Shown here: positions 12,054 to 23,966 of the stretch, piece by piece
Layout of the letters: each line of letters begins with the position of its first letter
Numbering within the stretch: the first letter of the stretch is position 1
From: Daedaleopsis sinensis
Lineage: Eukaryota; Basidiomycota; Agaricomycetes; Polyporales; Polyporaceae
Reading direction: 5' to 3'
Length of the DNA: 64,000 bases
Assembly: GCA_033807695.1 (NCBI GenBank)
Contig: CM066310.1
Coordinates: 1,798,001 to 1,862,000 of the forward strand
Program-made: the position numbers and the translations under genes
Notes under the pieces: generated by a model
Database searches by the model: none
What the model was told of the DNA's origin: nothing
Seen by the model: only the letters and a program-made list of their open reading frames with translations

Positions 12054-14106
12054 CTACAAGTGAAGGAGATTCTTTGCCGTACTTCTCGGCTTGAGAGAAC
12101 ATCGGAATGGCTTGGGCACCCTGAACAAACCTCCCACTTGAGCGGTTATCCACAGCAGATTCGGAGGAACTTACGGAACGAGCCCCTCGACAAAGTCTTG
12201 CGTCGGATGCACTCCCTCCTTGCTGTGTTCCTCGGCGCAGATCTGGTAGCATGTGATCGCCCTTGAAAGAACGAGGTAGAGAAAGTTGTTCGCGAAGTGG
12301 GCGCCCGGGCAGATACTGTGATCCGTGAAGTACAGTCAGTGCGTAGCATGATCTAACATTCGCTCATTGCCAGGCTTACCGTCGACCGAAGCCATACACG
12401 ATTGATCGAGGATCTTTGGGGGGTACGTAGCCGTCCGCCGGTACGAACCGTTCTGGTTTGAAGATCTGACTATCCGGATAGTCCTTCTCGTCGTGAAGCA
12501 TTGCCCTATTCAGGGATGCGAATGTGAGCACTTAGACGTGCATTCTTCTGACCGCGATAACACTCACCAGACGTTCGCCATAATCCAGGTCTGTCGGGGA
12601 ATGTGGTATCCGATGTACTCGTCCGCTTTTGAGTTCCCATGTGTGACGAGTGGGATGGGCGGGTTGAAGCGGAAGACTTCTTGGATTATACAGTCCAAAT
12701 ACGGGAGCGACGCGCGGTCTTCGAGCTCGGGCAATCTTTCTGCACCGACGACGGCAGAAATTTCGCGATATGCTCGATCCTGAACTTCGGGATGTCTTGA
12801 CATGAGAAGAAAGAATGTGAGTATTGCGCAGGATATCTACGAAGCGCAACTGATGATCAGCACAATCTCAGGAAGGTATCCTCAGTCACGATACTTACGG
12901 TGTCGGCACCAGCTAAGAAGAGATCAGATATGTGGTCAATCTCGCTCAGGAATTTGAAACTCACCGCTGTATAGGCTCCCGGCCGCAGACTTGATCACGT
13001 CTTCATCTGTCTGTGTCTTGGCAGAGCTGAGCGAATCGCCAACAAAAGACGGCGTTGCGCGTCCGGTTTGCTGTAACAAACATGGTCAGTGGCTATCGCG
13101 AGATACGGATCCTATGAAGCTCAACTAAATCCGCCTTCACTTGCACGAAAGGCGTCGTGGTGAGCTCGTAGAACGCGTCTCTCGCCTGCCGTGCCCATCG
13201 TTTGAACTGTGCGCCCGGCATCCATGCGGGCACGTACATCACTGTATCATGACGAGTGAGTCCGGGTACAATATCTGAGACGAGAGGCCACATACGGAGG
13301 GGGAACTTGTTCACCATCCATCGCCCAGGCTGAAGTGCCACGCCGGTCTCGTGCATGACCCTTTTCGCAAGCTCCCGATACTCCGGGCGGGGCTCTCTCC
13401 CGTACGTGAATCGCACAATCAACTCCTCCACGCTGCTGAGAACGACGATATGTCAGCTGATTGAATGCCAGAGAATGCCGCGTCTCTCGACATACTCCGT
13501 GACCTCCGCGCACAGCCCTTCGGAAGACGTCAGGAACTTCCGGAGGAGGTGAACGGACTGCGCATCCAGGAACCCCCGCCATGCGTTGTTCACCGCTGCC
13601 TGTCCCAGGGAGCCCTGCAAGACCTTCCGGGACCGTTTCAGCCGCTCGCCGTAGTACTGGAATCCGATGTTGTTCTGGCGGCCGAGCAGCTCGGCCATGG
13701 GCCAGCGCGGGCGGTCGGAGAAGTGGCTGCGCTTGTCGAGCAGGTCGACGGCGGCCTGTAAGGTATTGATGACCACGATCGGTCGGCCAACCGCGTTGAC
13801 TTTGACCAGAGGACCTAGTGGAAACATATCGAGGAGTCGTTCAGTATAAGCATTGTGCGGTAGATGGAGGTGCCAGACCTAGTGCCTGTGACCATTTCGC
13901 GTATATTTGCCAGGGCGGCGCAGTCGAGTCTTCATGGGCTCGAGTACCAGGTCCTAATAGGTCTTTGTAAGCCTCCATAAACTACCGATCTGCACAGTAT
14001 ACCACTCACCTGGCGGAAGGGGCTTTCTCTTCCAGAGAGCTAGCATCCAAACACTGACAAGCACCAGGGCGGCTAGAGAACCTGTCAGTATTGCCTGCGT
14101 CGTCAT
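12054..14106 (-). CDS. cytochrome P450 (first)
   Basis: ATG at 14106 begins an N-terminal membrane anchor (MTTQAILTGSLAALVLVSVW) followed by LWKRKPLPPGPG. Recognisable P450 parts follow in order: FGFQYYGERLKRSR-like B-C region (reads IGFQYYGERLKRSRKVL), I-helix AGADTISCAI, K-helix ExxR as QEVFR, the PERF segment FKPERFVP, and the haem loop YGFGRRICPGAHFA, whose Arg codon is split by an intron near 12.35 kb. The last exon ends VPKPFRCSLKPRSTAKNLLHL, stop at 12056-12054. Length is about 490 aa. The Pro-rich hinge is short: after PPGPG the usual PLIGN-like segment is missing and a polar TRAHEDSTAPP stretch leads directly to WQIYAKW. It resembles basidiomycete ER-bound microsomal P450s of the O-methylsterigmatocystin-oxidoreductase-like group. 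It is probably a cluster oxygenase. Confidence 0.88.
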
Positions 14107-14632
14107 TGCTTCGAGTGGGAGAAAACACTGGATGTCGATGTCCGCCGGAGCTCTCAGCGCGAGGTGGGTGTCTCTTCTACAAAGAGGACTCAGCGACTCA
14201 TGTTAAGTTCACAGAATCAGCGCCGCGTATGCGTCGGTAGCTCCAAATTCCGATCACATCTTCTCCGCCGACTCCCATGCTAATCGGGGTGCCAGATCGC
14301 TTCGGCGATGCTCGGGTTATTACGAGATCCTGGCAATATTCATATGATGGTGGCTTCAGAAGATCGTCGAGAATCACAGCTCAGCGCCCTGACTCAGTAG
14401 CCGAGAGTGGAAGAGACGCAGGAGAATATGTCATGGCCCGAGCAGGCATTTAGCCTACCCGTCGCCTTATCTTTTCAAGCACGAAGCAGGGCTCGAGGGC
14501 GCTCCGAAGAAGCTGGCTGGACACGGGACGCTGGGGCTAGTAGTGACGCCTCCTGGTTATCTCTAGTAATCGAGCATGCTCGAAATTGGGTAACACTCTA
14601 GTACGACATTTATGGCATCATGGGGGCAGCGG

Positions 14633-17210
14633 TCAAAGAAGCTCTAGCATCACAGGTAATCCCTTCTCCTCTTGCCCCTCGACGTAGGCTTGTAAACTAG
14701 AGGAGATCCTCAACTTTATGTCCACCTCTGCAGAGCGAATGTTGAACCGCTCCAGGAAGTACGACAGGATCACCTTGAAGAAATGAAATGTGTTAGCTTT
14801 GCCCAAGCACTGGATCTGAGTCTATGCCTCCTACCTTGTATTCGAAGATAGCTGTTATACGAAATCGGTGGTTAACGCTGCGACAAGTTGAAATAGTAAA
14901 CGCAATGCTTACCCAGACGCATACCCACGCAGCTCCTCGGTCCATCGCTGAAGGAGAGTCCGTTCGCCCATCCGGAGCACAACTTATCGGCGGCCACTGG
15001 GAGCGGCTCTAGCCAACGTTCGGGCCGGAACACGTCCGGATTCTCCCACACCGCCTCAGAGCGGTGGATTGCAATGATAGGGATGATGACGACCTATTGG
15101 AATCAATGTCAGTTACGTTACGGTCTGGGTCTGCGAGGAGTACACGACTCTCACCTGCCCAGAGGCTACAGGGATCTCCGTCACGGTGTTCCCGTTGTCC
15201 AAACGCACGGGCTCGCGGAGCGGAATCACGTCCGGGCTCATCGCAGTGCGCTCCATGTAGGGAAGGGTGGGGTACAGGCGAAGTCTGTCAGAAATATATC
15301 ATGAGTGCTGGCGCAACTTCGATGCCTAAGATGAGTACGAACATTTCCTTGAGGACTGCATCCAGGTACGGAAGACGGGTAGCAAAGTCGTCGTATGTAG
15401 GCTCCCCCTGGAATGCGTTGAGTTCGGCCCTGAGTCGGCTCTGTATCTCGGGATGGCGGGACAGCTCGAAGAGCGTGAACGCGAGTGTCTGAGTGGTCGT
15501 GTCTTGCCCGGAGATACTGTAACGATGTCAGCATATGAGCCGACAACGTTCTACTGGTTTGCGTACATGAAAGTTGATATCTGAGCAAAAACAGACGATT
15601 TGCGTCAGATGTCTTCACGAACGGGTGTCAGAGGAAGACCACGCACCTGCTCGTGTAGCTCTTCAAGAGAGATCTTCCCGGAAGCATGTGCGACCACTGT
15701 CGATAATTCGATCTTTAGCGGAAACCGTGTGAAGTGATTTATATCGTTCACTTACACAAGCGGCCGAGCAGATCCTTGTGCTTCAACTTTTCACTTGCAG
15801 AAATGAGCTCAGAGTTGCGGCGCACGAGTTCCTTCGCAACACCGCCCTGTGCCGAGGTCTCAGGGTCAAGAATCTTACTAGGAAATGCAAATATGCTCAC
15901 CTGTATGACGACCTTGGCCAACCCTTGTGCCTTTATAGCCTTCAAAGGGAGCTTGTCCAGGATCGGGAAGCGGCGCATGAGCATCAAGAGCTAGACGAGC
16001 CCGACAACTGTTTGAGTTCATACGCTGAAGTGTGGTACAATGAACATACCCATAGTGCCGCAGTCTGGACAGCGGATGCGGAACCATTTCTCCGACTGTT
16101 GAGGATCTGCTGGGCTTCTGTACTGTTGCCTCCCTCGAAGTCGTACATGAACGCCTGAGAGCAGTTTGAGCACGCACTACGAATGCTTGAATAGGGAATG
16201 CACTTACTACACGTCCAACAATATTGAGCCTGATTACGGTGCGTTAGCTCCGATATGCAAGGAAGAAAACATGAGCTGTGTATACTCACGTAGCCCGTCC
16301 CATCCAATCGACGGTATCTACCAGGACTTTATCTTCCTTGCGTTGCTGCACATGCTGTACGAGGTCGTCGATGACCTAGTGGAAGTTAGTAAGACCGCAT
16401 CACATCGGGTTGATACAAGAGAGTCATACGTGGAGAGCCCCGAGTCGTACGTCCTGAGCCGTCGCTTTGATGTTCTCTGGGCTGTGATTCTCGTCAACAA
16501 CATTCCATCGCCGGAGAGACCACACAGGAGCGACTTACGACAGCGAAGGACTGACGAGCTGCCTCATGCGCTTGTGCTCAGATTCGCCCTCGACCCAGCC
16601 GAGACCCTTGCCTAGGAGATGAGCGATCCGAGGACGGACAACGTCGCTGTGATCTATAGTAATTGGAGTCAGAGCGGTGGTACGAGTTGTAGGACGTTCA
16701 CAAGCTCCACACTTACGGAAATTGTAAATTCTCTTCTGCAGGATGTAGGCGATTGCGCCAGGATCGCTGAGCACGAGCTATACGGGTGGGATACGGACAC
16801 TGAGCACTGCAACTCTTGCGGTCCATGAAGTACACTGAGTGAGCCTCACCACGTCACGCGCCTGGATTCAAAGGCCTAGTAAGCGACACTGCGACGACTG
16901 ACTGCATAAATAGAGACGAAGAACCCACCCCGAGTGCGGCCTTGATGCGGAATACCTTTCCGAGCGTCTGCGTCCACTTCCTGTACATCTGACCCGGCTG
17001 GTTCAGGTAGACGTCCATTTCGTGGCCCCATATCCAGTGTCGCGCCGGCTGCCGGTAATGGTGAGCTCATGCAGGTACAGCCTGAGCTAGACGGAATTGT
17101 CCTACCGGGATGGGCAGACCATCGACCACGGACTTGGACCTGAAGAAGCGTACGTATAGGAGCAGGAGACTTCCAGCGAGTAGCAAGATGATGTTCTGTG
17201 AATCCGACAT
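14633..17210 (-). CDS. cytochrome P450 (second)
   Basis: ATG at 17210 starts a membrane anchor (SQNIILLLAGSLLLLYVRFF). Further exons read HWIWGHEMDVYLNQPGQMYR, LVLSDPGAIAYILQKRIYNF, VVRPRIAHLLGKGLGWVEGE, FMYDFEGGNSTEAQQILNS, LMLMRRFPILDKLPLKAIKA, the I-helix ISGQDTTTQTL, K-helix ExxR as KEILR, and the haem loop FSDGPRSCVGMRL. Stop is at 14635-14633. About twelve introns, roughly 520 aa. The conserved 4-5 residue link between the first two quoted blocks (HPDI in relatives) was not found; it may lie in a micro-exon near 16.8 kb. The donor in the K-helix exon reads GTTCGT, which is unusual. Subfamily differs from the neighbouring P450 (different haem loop and I-helix), so this is not a local duplicate. 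Confidence 0.83.
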
Positions 17211-18483
17211 CGTCGACAAAACACTGGGTGGCATGTCGATCAGAGGGTGCGACTATGTGGATAAGCGTCATGATGCAACTTATAGGTACTACGGATGTGC
17301 GAGCGCTAACCTGCCAGATTCATCACTCTGAGGAACCTCCGAGACCTGAGTTCTGAGTTCAACGCTCAAATTTCAAATTTCAAACGCGAGGCTCCGAAAA
17401 ATGGCCGGTGCTCTAAGTCTAGCCGACCACCTGGTTTGATACTCATTTCTAGTTTTCTTGCAATATCCGAGAATCTATCCCCAATCAGACAGTTTGCTGA
17501 TCTTCTGTCACTGCGGTGTGGAGGAGCTCGAGCCGAAGCCTGACGCCACCGGTGCTGTCACCGTTGACGATAAGAGCGGCCATAAGCGGGAGTAAGAACG
17601 CGTCAATCTGTCCAATATGCAATCCTGAGTTCCCGCGGAACTTTGTGAGCAGGCCGGTATTTGAAAGAACTCACTGGCAACGGTAAGCAGCGCAGTGGAA
17701 CCTCCATTAACTTGAGGCGTTCTGGGGCATGACATCGAAACACACACCACACATGCCTTTCCGATGGGTTCTGTATTTCATAACTCGCTTACGAGCTGTT
17801 CACTAGTATACGCGCGTCGGCGGACCAATCGTACTCGAGGACCCCATAAGATGTCAATCAACGGCGACCAGTTCAAGGTTCAGCAGAAGCGCTGCGCTCC
17901 GGTGAGTCCGAGACCATCGGACGCAGTCTGGTTGCGTCCATCGTGTGCCCAGCGCGACGGGCTTTCCTGAGGTATAGATAGCGTAAATAACCAGGTGTCG
18001 CACCGGATGTGGTCCTCTCGGACTCGGAGCGCGAAAACATTATTAGGTGTCTGTGACGAGAATTCGTGCTTTGGTGCATTGTACTTAGTCACTATCGCAG
18101 TCGCGGTGTGTGGGAACACAAGGGCTGATGCAGATGTGTCCCACGCATCTGCTGCGGCTTAATTTACCCTCCTCCTCCTCGGCCTGTGCTCGCTTCCATA
18201 GCTAGCGTCGCATACAAAGATCCCTGCAAGACGATACGCCGCCTCTCGTTATCGCTGCAACATCATGGAGTCTTCGAAGCGAAATAGGCACATGTGTTCA
18301 CGCTTTGGTCTGTAAGGCTACGGATCAGATCTGCCACAAGGGTCGGATCGTGTATTCCCTGTTTATGGCCGCTTCAAAGCGAACCACACAATCTATACTA
18401 TCGCTTGAAGAAGTCTGATCAGAGGTGAAACTATGCTAGTGTAGCCGTCCTTCACCGCAGGGTCCCTTCCACACGTGGGCTCT
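17211..18483. other. intergenic, nothing recognised
   Basis: Between the second P450 start and the MFS stop. Short reading frames are present, none with family motifs or a convincing exon chain. Confidence 0.5.
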
Positions 18484-20435
18484 CTAGCACTTTCCCCAGA
18501 AGCGACCGAGCTTTGCGTATCGGGTTGCTTGCAGGATAAGCACAGCAAGCATCACGGTCGAGCCTGCGGAAAAGTTGATTCAACGGAGCGAGTCGGACGA
18601 CGTGCTTCGAGAGACTCACCGGCGTATATGCCGACGAACTTGAACCCGCCTGTCGCCGAGCTGATCGCCCCAGAGATGGGTGGACCCGCGACGGCCCCCA
18701 AAGCGCATATCGTCGAGCTCATGCCGATCAGCATGCCGACGCGCTCCGTCAGCCCGAGCTGCATGATGGGTGCCGGGAGGAGAGACACGAAGACACCGCA
18801 CGATATGCTGGTGACGAGGATGAATATGAGGGGACTCTGCCTGCGACGAGAGCGGTGTGGCACGACTCACCCGTAGATTACGGCTATGACTACCCAGCTC
18901 GCGACTGAGGACGCGAACGGCCAAGCGTACGTGAGGATCCCGGCGACAAACGTTGCAGGCATCATGACGTTCAGTGGTCCTGCACATGCCTCCGACGTCA
19001 GTGACGGGGGTGCGAGCAATGGCGGAGTAGACTCGCCTATCTTATCCGCAATAAGGCCTCCTGAAAGACGGCCTATGATCGAGCAGCCGTTTGAGATTGA
19101 GACGAGATAGAAGGAGAAGTTGCCTATGCCAGCCTCCGCGGCGCTGATATCGATGTATGTGAGTACCTGCAGGTCCATCAGTATCGAACGACGGGTTCTA
19201 TAGAGGACCGTACGGTGTATAGACCCAAGAAGGTCACAAATCCCGCAATGCAGTACAGAATAAAAGGCGCAGATGCGAATAGACGGAAGTCGATGAACGG
19301 GCCTGTGTCCGTCTTAGGTGGAAGTCTGCGTTTGACCGTCTTTTGATAACGCATATTGAACGTCAGCTAGGCAGAAGTTCCCTATAATTTAGACACGTAC
19401 CAGGATAGTGATCGATAGCAGGAACAACTCGATGAAGCCCAGAATGCGCATCGTCCACGGGAAGCTGTTATATGGCTCGTGTAGTCATGTCCAGATAACG
19501 AAGTAGTGCTGCACTTACCCAACACTTTGAATCAGCGACCGAGTAATGATGGGGAACACGGTTCCTCCAATACTTGAGCCAATGGAGCTTAGGCCCAGTG
19601 AAATACCAAGCTTGCGTTTGAACCAATGTGCCGGGGTGCCGACTATCAAGTTGAAGATGACCCCGCAGGCAAGCTGGCAGATGAATTGTCATCAGAAAGG
19701 AATAGCACATGCGAGAATATCCCAATCACGTACCCCAACCGCTAGTCCTTGACAGAGTAGAAACTGCCAGTATTGTGTGCACTCGCCTGTGAGGAATGTC
19801 GCAGCGACAAGGAGACCGCTGGCAGCGGTTAACGGCAGTTTAAATATCCCCATGTCGAAGAGACGGCCCACAGCAAGGCCGGGGAGGAAGTTGAGTGCAT
19901 ACTACGTCAGCGAGTATGGGTGATTAGTACAGCCATACTCAGAGGACTGCGCGTACATACTTGCAGGGAGCCTATCCATGCGCTTTTTCTAGCATGAGCA
20001 GGTTTGTTCACGAGTGCAGCACTGATGTCTCTTACATGTTGGAAGGAGAAGAGCTTTGAAGGAGCGTCTCTTGGTAGTAGGCTTGGAAGACCTGCTTGGT
20101 GTTAGTATTCGATCGGGTATGAACATCGACTGCCGACTTACTCCCCATGCGTTCACCAGACCAAACGTCCCACCCACACCCACTGAAACCTGAAGTAGAG
20201 GATGCATTCAGAGCTATATTGTAGTAGACGGTGGCCCAGTCAAAGTAGTACTCACACCCAATATAACGAGCCATGCGCGTAGCCCGCCATCTGGAGGGTC
20301 CCCGTAGACAGACGCTTGAGTCGGTTCGGACTCTGGCTTAACGGACTGGATGGCGGAGTCAGTGTTGTTGCTTTTGTAACTCAGCCGTGTGTCCTCCGAC
20401 GGGTTGTCCATCGGGTTGTCCACCGGGTTCTCCAT
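18484..20435 (-). CDS. MFS transporter, monocarboxylate-porter-like
   Basis: The first in-frame ATG is at 20435 (MENPVDNPMDNPSEDTR). The cytosolic N-terminus ends in DPPDGGLRAWLVILG, the signature that opens the first helix in fungal monocarboxylate-porter homologues. Following exons read NAWGVFQAYY, then AWIGSLQYALNFLPGLAVGR, GLLVAATFLTGECTQYWQ, FILYCIAGFVTFLGLYTV, NFSFYLVSISNGCSIIGRLS, GGLIADKIGE and a last helix pair with GMSSTICALGAVAGPPISGA. The final exon ends LQATRYAKLGRFWGKC, stop at 18486-18484. About seven introns and roughly 450 aa, 12 predicted helices. In the plasma membrane this family moves small carboxylates and some secondary metabolites. Its place at the cluster end suits product export (inference). 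Confidence 0.87.
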
Positions 20436-21320
20436 CGGGACTCTCACAACGTCGCAAGTACGATGAGTGTCGTCGGTGATAGTGGTGGTATGTCAAGGGC
20501 TTGAACTTCTGGTAGGGAAAGACAGGACCAGTATCGTAGGACGGGGCTTGAAGGTGTGAAAGAGCACGGGAAGCGGTCAACCACGGGAGACGGCCGTGGT
20601 AGTGGTCGTGGCTGAGCGCTGAGCGCAGCTGAGTCCCCGAGCCGCCAACGCATTGCCATTAATGCCAGTAGCCGCACGATGATGCAGACCTTCCTTAGCG
20701 CCGGATGTCTTCCCTCCCGGTCACTCCGCTAGGACCTCGGGGACTCTGCTGCCACTCCTCAGCAAGGGCGTGTAATCCGCGCTCTCACACGAACTGATTG
20801 AAGTGCGTTTATTGCAATTGCTCGGTGCAATACCGCTGCGATACCGCCACAAGTACATGGACACTCTGGAAACTCCCGGAATGCACTTCTTCCGGAAGAG
20901 GAGTCGCTATTCCCGGAGTGCACATGTTCCAAAAGAGGAGTCAGAAGTGACGCCCACAATCTGACATAAGCCTGTGCAAGAGCTGGCTTTGTGGCGCTTT
21001 TTAAAGGTTGGAGAACCACTACGCCGCTGATGTGGGTGGCTCCACATGGACACGACCGCTGCAACTTGTCAAACAACGCTCTTCCTGGGTCGATATATAT
21101 AGCGATCACGTCGGTACTGTTGCATCTGTTCGTGATCAGCTAACCGCGTCAGAGGTGGCCCCGTCGCTGCAGAACCAACCCCGGATGATTATCTGCGTCA
21201 CCATGCCTGGCTATTTGTAGTCGCTCAGAGAGGGAGCAGCGCTATTCGACCCTGCCAAGACCCCCCATTTGCAGATTGTGGGACTCGGCCACTCTCTCGC
21301 CTCACACAAGCGACCCCAGT
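20436..21320. other. intergenic between MFS and DUF6534 genes
   Basis: Divergent starts flank this interval (20435 minus, 21321 plus). A direct repeat of a GTGCAC or ATGCAC motif followed by an AAGAGGAGTC block occurs near 20880-20945. No gene was recognised. Confidence 0.45.
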
Positions 21321-23110
21321 ATGTCCGTAGCCACCAAAGACACGACTTACGGTGCTATGTTCATTGGCACCTCTCTGTCCATGATGTGAGCCCCGGTACC
21401 TGTACTAGTCACCAACTAACGCTAGGGGATGACTCACCCCCTTCCCGCAGTCTATACGGAGTAGCAATGCATCAGACCTACCGTTACTTCCGCATGTTCC
21501 CCAACGACCTACGAATCATCAAGTCGGGAGTGCGTCTCGCCTTTGTCTCTGTGGATTTAATCGTTGACCATTATGCCCAGGTCACCCTGATTATGTATGA
21601 CATCCATCTGTTCTATCCACATTACCACCATTTTAAGGCTACGCACCAGGCTATCCGAGACTCTCGGGGTTGTGTTCCTATTGCATACATGGTCGGCAAC
21701 TCATCCTCGAGTCTGAAAGCTTTATGGACGGTTCAATGACACGTAACCTCAGCTACACCTTCCTCGTCACCAACGGCTCCGAGCTGGCGGCACTGACTAA
21801 AGACGTCTGGTAAGTTCAAGGACCGTATGATGTGTATTTATGAGCACCATTAACGTACCTTCAGGTCATATAGGGTGATTCGTTCTGATACCGTTTGACC
21901 ATCCATCGAAACGCTGACACAGCTATATCATATAGTTCATATGTTTCATGATGGTGAGTGCGCAGCAAAGCAGTTATCGAACTGTGGATGCTCAAGTGGC
22001 TGCATGTACCAGCTGACCCCGGTCATGCTGACTCACTGGTATGTTCATTCACTGCGGTAGTACATTCCAGCGACCTGATCTGGTATATCCACGAATGGCC
22101 TCCACAGCTTCTACGCACGCCGTATCTACTACAGTACGCCGAGCATTTCCGATGATCCAGGTTCAAGAAATACTTATAGAAGTCTAGTGGGGCGCAAATT
22201 GATACCGATAGTCGTACTAGCGGTGAGTATCCTGACACCTAGCGGTATATCGACCGGCCTGACACGTCACAAATCAGGTTCTACTTGCACTTATAGAGCT
22301 AGGTATTAGTTCTCCCCTGTTATCCATGCTATGCCGTCAAAATGAGCTTCGTTTTCTTTCATCATACAGCCTTCGCGATAGGTGAGGTTGCCATCTACGC
22401 TCTAAGTATATCCCCACCGGACGCTGACTACATTATTTGCCTTCATAGCCCTCACGGTTGTGACGTATGTATGCCACATACACTTTGCCACGTCCTGCTG
22501 AGGAATTTCCGCACAGATTTAGGCTTGCATCGGTCGAAGAGTTCAACCGCAGATTTGCTGTGAGTGAGATACCGGATGGTCGCGGTTTTAATATGATTGA
22601 AGCTGTACCTAATGACATACTGGCAGTGGCTCGTCTCGGCGCCCTTCGGCGCGGCGTTCATCAACGACATGTTACTGACATCGACTCTCATATACGTATT
22701 GGCGAAAAGGAGAACCGGCATAAGAAGGTCTGCATCCACTGACATGCCGTCTTCCACCACACCCACCCCTCACAGCTATGGGAGTGCAGCACAAATTCGA
22801 TCATCGACACTCTGATTGTCTACACCATCAACACCGGTACCTCTCCTTACTACCAGCTCGCGTCTCTGAAATTACTGACGTTGGAACATAGGATTAGTCA
22901 CTAGGTAGCGTACACCTCTGAGGCTCGACGAAGCTCCGCTGAGTGATTATTGTAGCATTTTTGCTATCGTCGAGTTCGTCCTGGTGAGTACGCACCACGC
23001 ACCACGCACCACGCACCGTGCCCTGCGCACCACGAAGCCCCCTGACTTCATCCTAGGGCCTAGTCTACCCCCACTCGCTCGTCTACATCAGGAAAAACCC
23101 CCTTTCCTAA
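21321..23110 (+). CDS. DUF6534-type seven-helix membrane protein (first)
   Basis: ATG at 21321. Exon pieces match the basidiomycete DUF6534 pattern: TTYGAMFIGTSLSM then LYGVAMHQTYRYFRMFPNDL, YTFLVTNGSELAALTKDVW near 21.75 kb, SFYARRIYY near 22.1 kb, AAFINDMLLTSTLIYVLAKR then RTGIRR near 22.65 kb, IIDTLIVYTINTG near 22.82 kb, AIVEFVL near 22.96 kb and a last exon VYPHSLVYIRKNPLS with TAA at 23108-23110. These proteins span the membrane about seven times; their function is unknown. Some middle exons (around 21.6 and 21.9 kb) could not be joined cleanly, so partial decay is possible. A CACCACG microsatellite lies in or beside the last intron (about 22988-23032). The Copia element inserted 230 bp downstream. 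Confidence 0.6.
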
Positions 23111-23334
23111 GTTGTGTAGATTATATACATTTAGCATCTAGTTCGTGCTACCATGCTATTGTGTACTACTGTGTTCCGAATTTTTCGAACGGTTTACCTA
23201 ATGCAGGGCTACTATAATATCTGTCTGTCTAAATGATCAACATTTGTCCTCATTTTACATAATCATACCTACTACCGGTACACAAAGGGAGGGTATATAC
23301 ATATGTATGTTATAAGAAGGTATATAGTGCATTA

Positions 23335-23339
23335 GTAGG
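23335..23339. repeat. Copia target-site duplication, left
   Basis: GTAGG, repeated exactly at 29774-29778 after the right LTR. Confidence 0.9.
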
Positions 23340-23944
23340 TGTTGAACTTGTGGTTAGTTGTACAGATAGAAGCGTGTTAGACGCTATGGACACAGCCTCA
23401 TACGATACTTCTCTCGGTTATCTCGGTTACCTTTTATCTCTCGTTCATTGTTCCCTATATAGCAACTATTGTACTTTCATTGCTTCTCTTCTTCATTTGT
23501 CGTTCTACGTCGCTACAGATCACTTCTCCGTGGTCAGATGATCACTCCTTTATTCCTTCTTTAGATATCTCTTTGTTTCTACTGAGTCAGCTACGCACAG
23601 CACGACTCAGCTCACTCCGTTCCTCATGAGTCAGCCTCGTACTGCCTGACTCATCTCGTCACATGTCTCTCCTCTAGTCGCTTACTCATGCTGCTCCTAT
23701 ACGGTATATAAGGAGGGACTCTTTGGCTCGGACTCCTCAGTCTTTTGCTCACTGACTGAGGAGTAAGTACACTCACCTACATATGCTCTCTTATGCTTTA
23801 CTTACAAGTATCTACAGCGCCCTTCCGTGTGTCTCTAGGTACTTGCTCATCTATGCTAAAGTCTTTTGCTCACTGACTGAGGACGCCCTTCCGTGTGTCT
23901 CTAGTCGTTGCGTCTCTTTGCCTTCACAGGTTCAGACTTCATCA
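23340..23944 (+). repeat. 5' LTR of Copia element
   Basis: Begins TGTTGAAC and ends CTTCATCA (TG...CA). TATATAAG at 23705-23712 is a strong TATA box. About 20 bp downstream, an 11-bp perfect hairpin (ACTCCTCAGTC at 23732-23742, complement at 23754-23764) overlaps a consensus 5' splice site GTAAGTAC at 23763. An acceptor TCTACAG ends at 23817. Downstream, 23861-23904 repeats the flanks of that interval without it. Confidence 0.93.
23763..23817 (+). other. predicted 55-nt intron inside the Copia LTR leader
   Basis: Starts GTAAGTAC, ends TCTACAG, contains a CTTAC branch-like site about 20 nt before the acceptor and has the length usual for introns in this window. The 23 bp before it and 21 bp after it recur joined together at 23861-23904, which is what splicing would produce. 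Confidence 0.65.
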
Positions 23945-23966
23945 GGTTATGAGCCCTGCGCTCTGA
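23945..23966 (+). other. Copia primer-binding site, internal initiator-tRNA type
   Basis: GGTTATGAGCCCTGCGCTC directly follows the LTR. It is complementary to the anticodon arm of eukaryotic initiator tRNA-Met (a GAGCGCAGGGCTCATAACC-like stretch), not to a tRNA 3' end. Drosophila copia is known to prime from such a 5' half-tRNA fragment. Confidence 0.7.

Noticed and set aside
16080..16130. Possible frameshift in the second P450 (alternative frame reads EMVPHPLSRLRHYG)
   Set aside because: The main frame (QQILNSRRNGSASAVQ) splices in phase to the next exon (LLMLMRRFP). The alternative frame would meet a stop after the intron, so no frameshift is needed.
20445..20447. Start of the MFS gene
   Set aside because: The codon is GTG; the first ATG in the same frame is at 20435.
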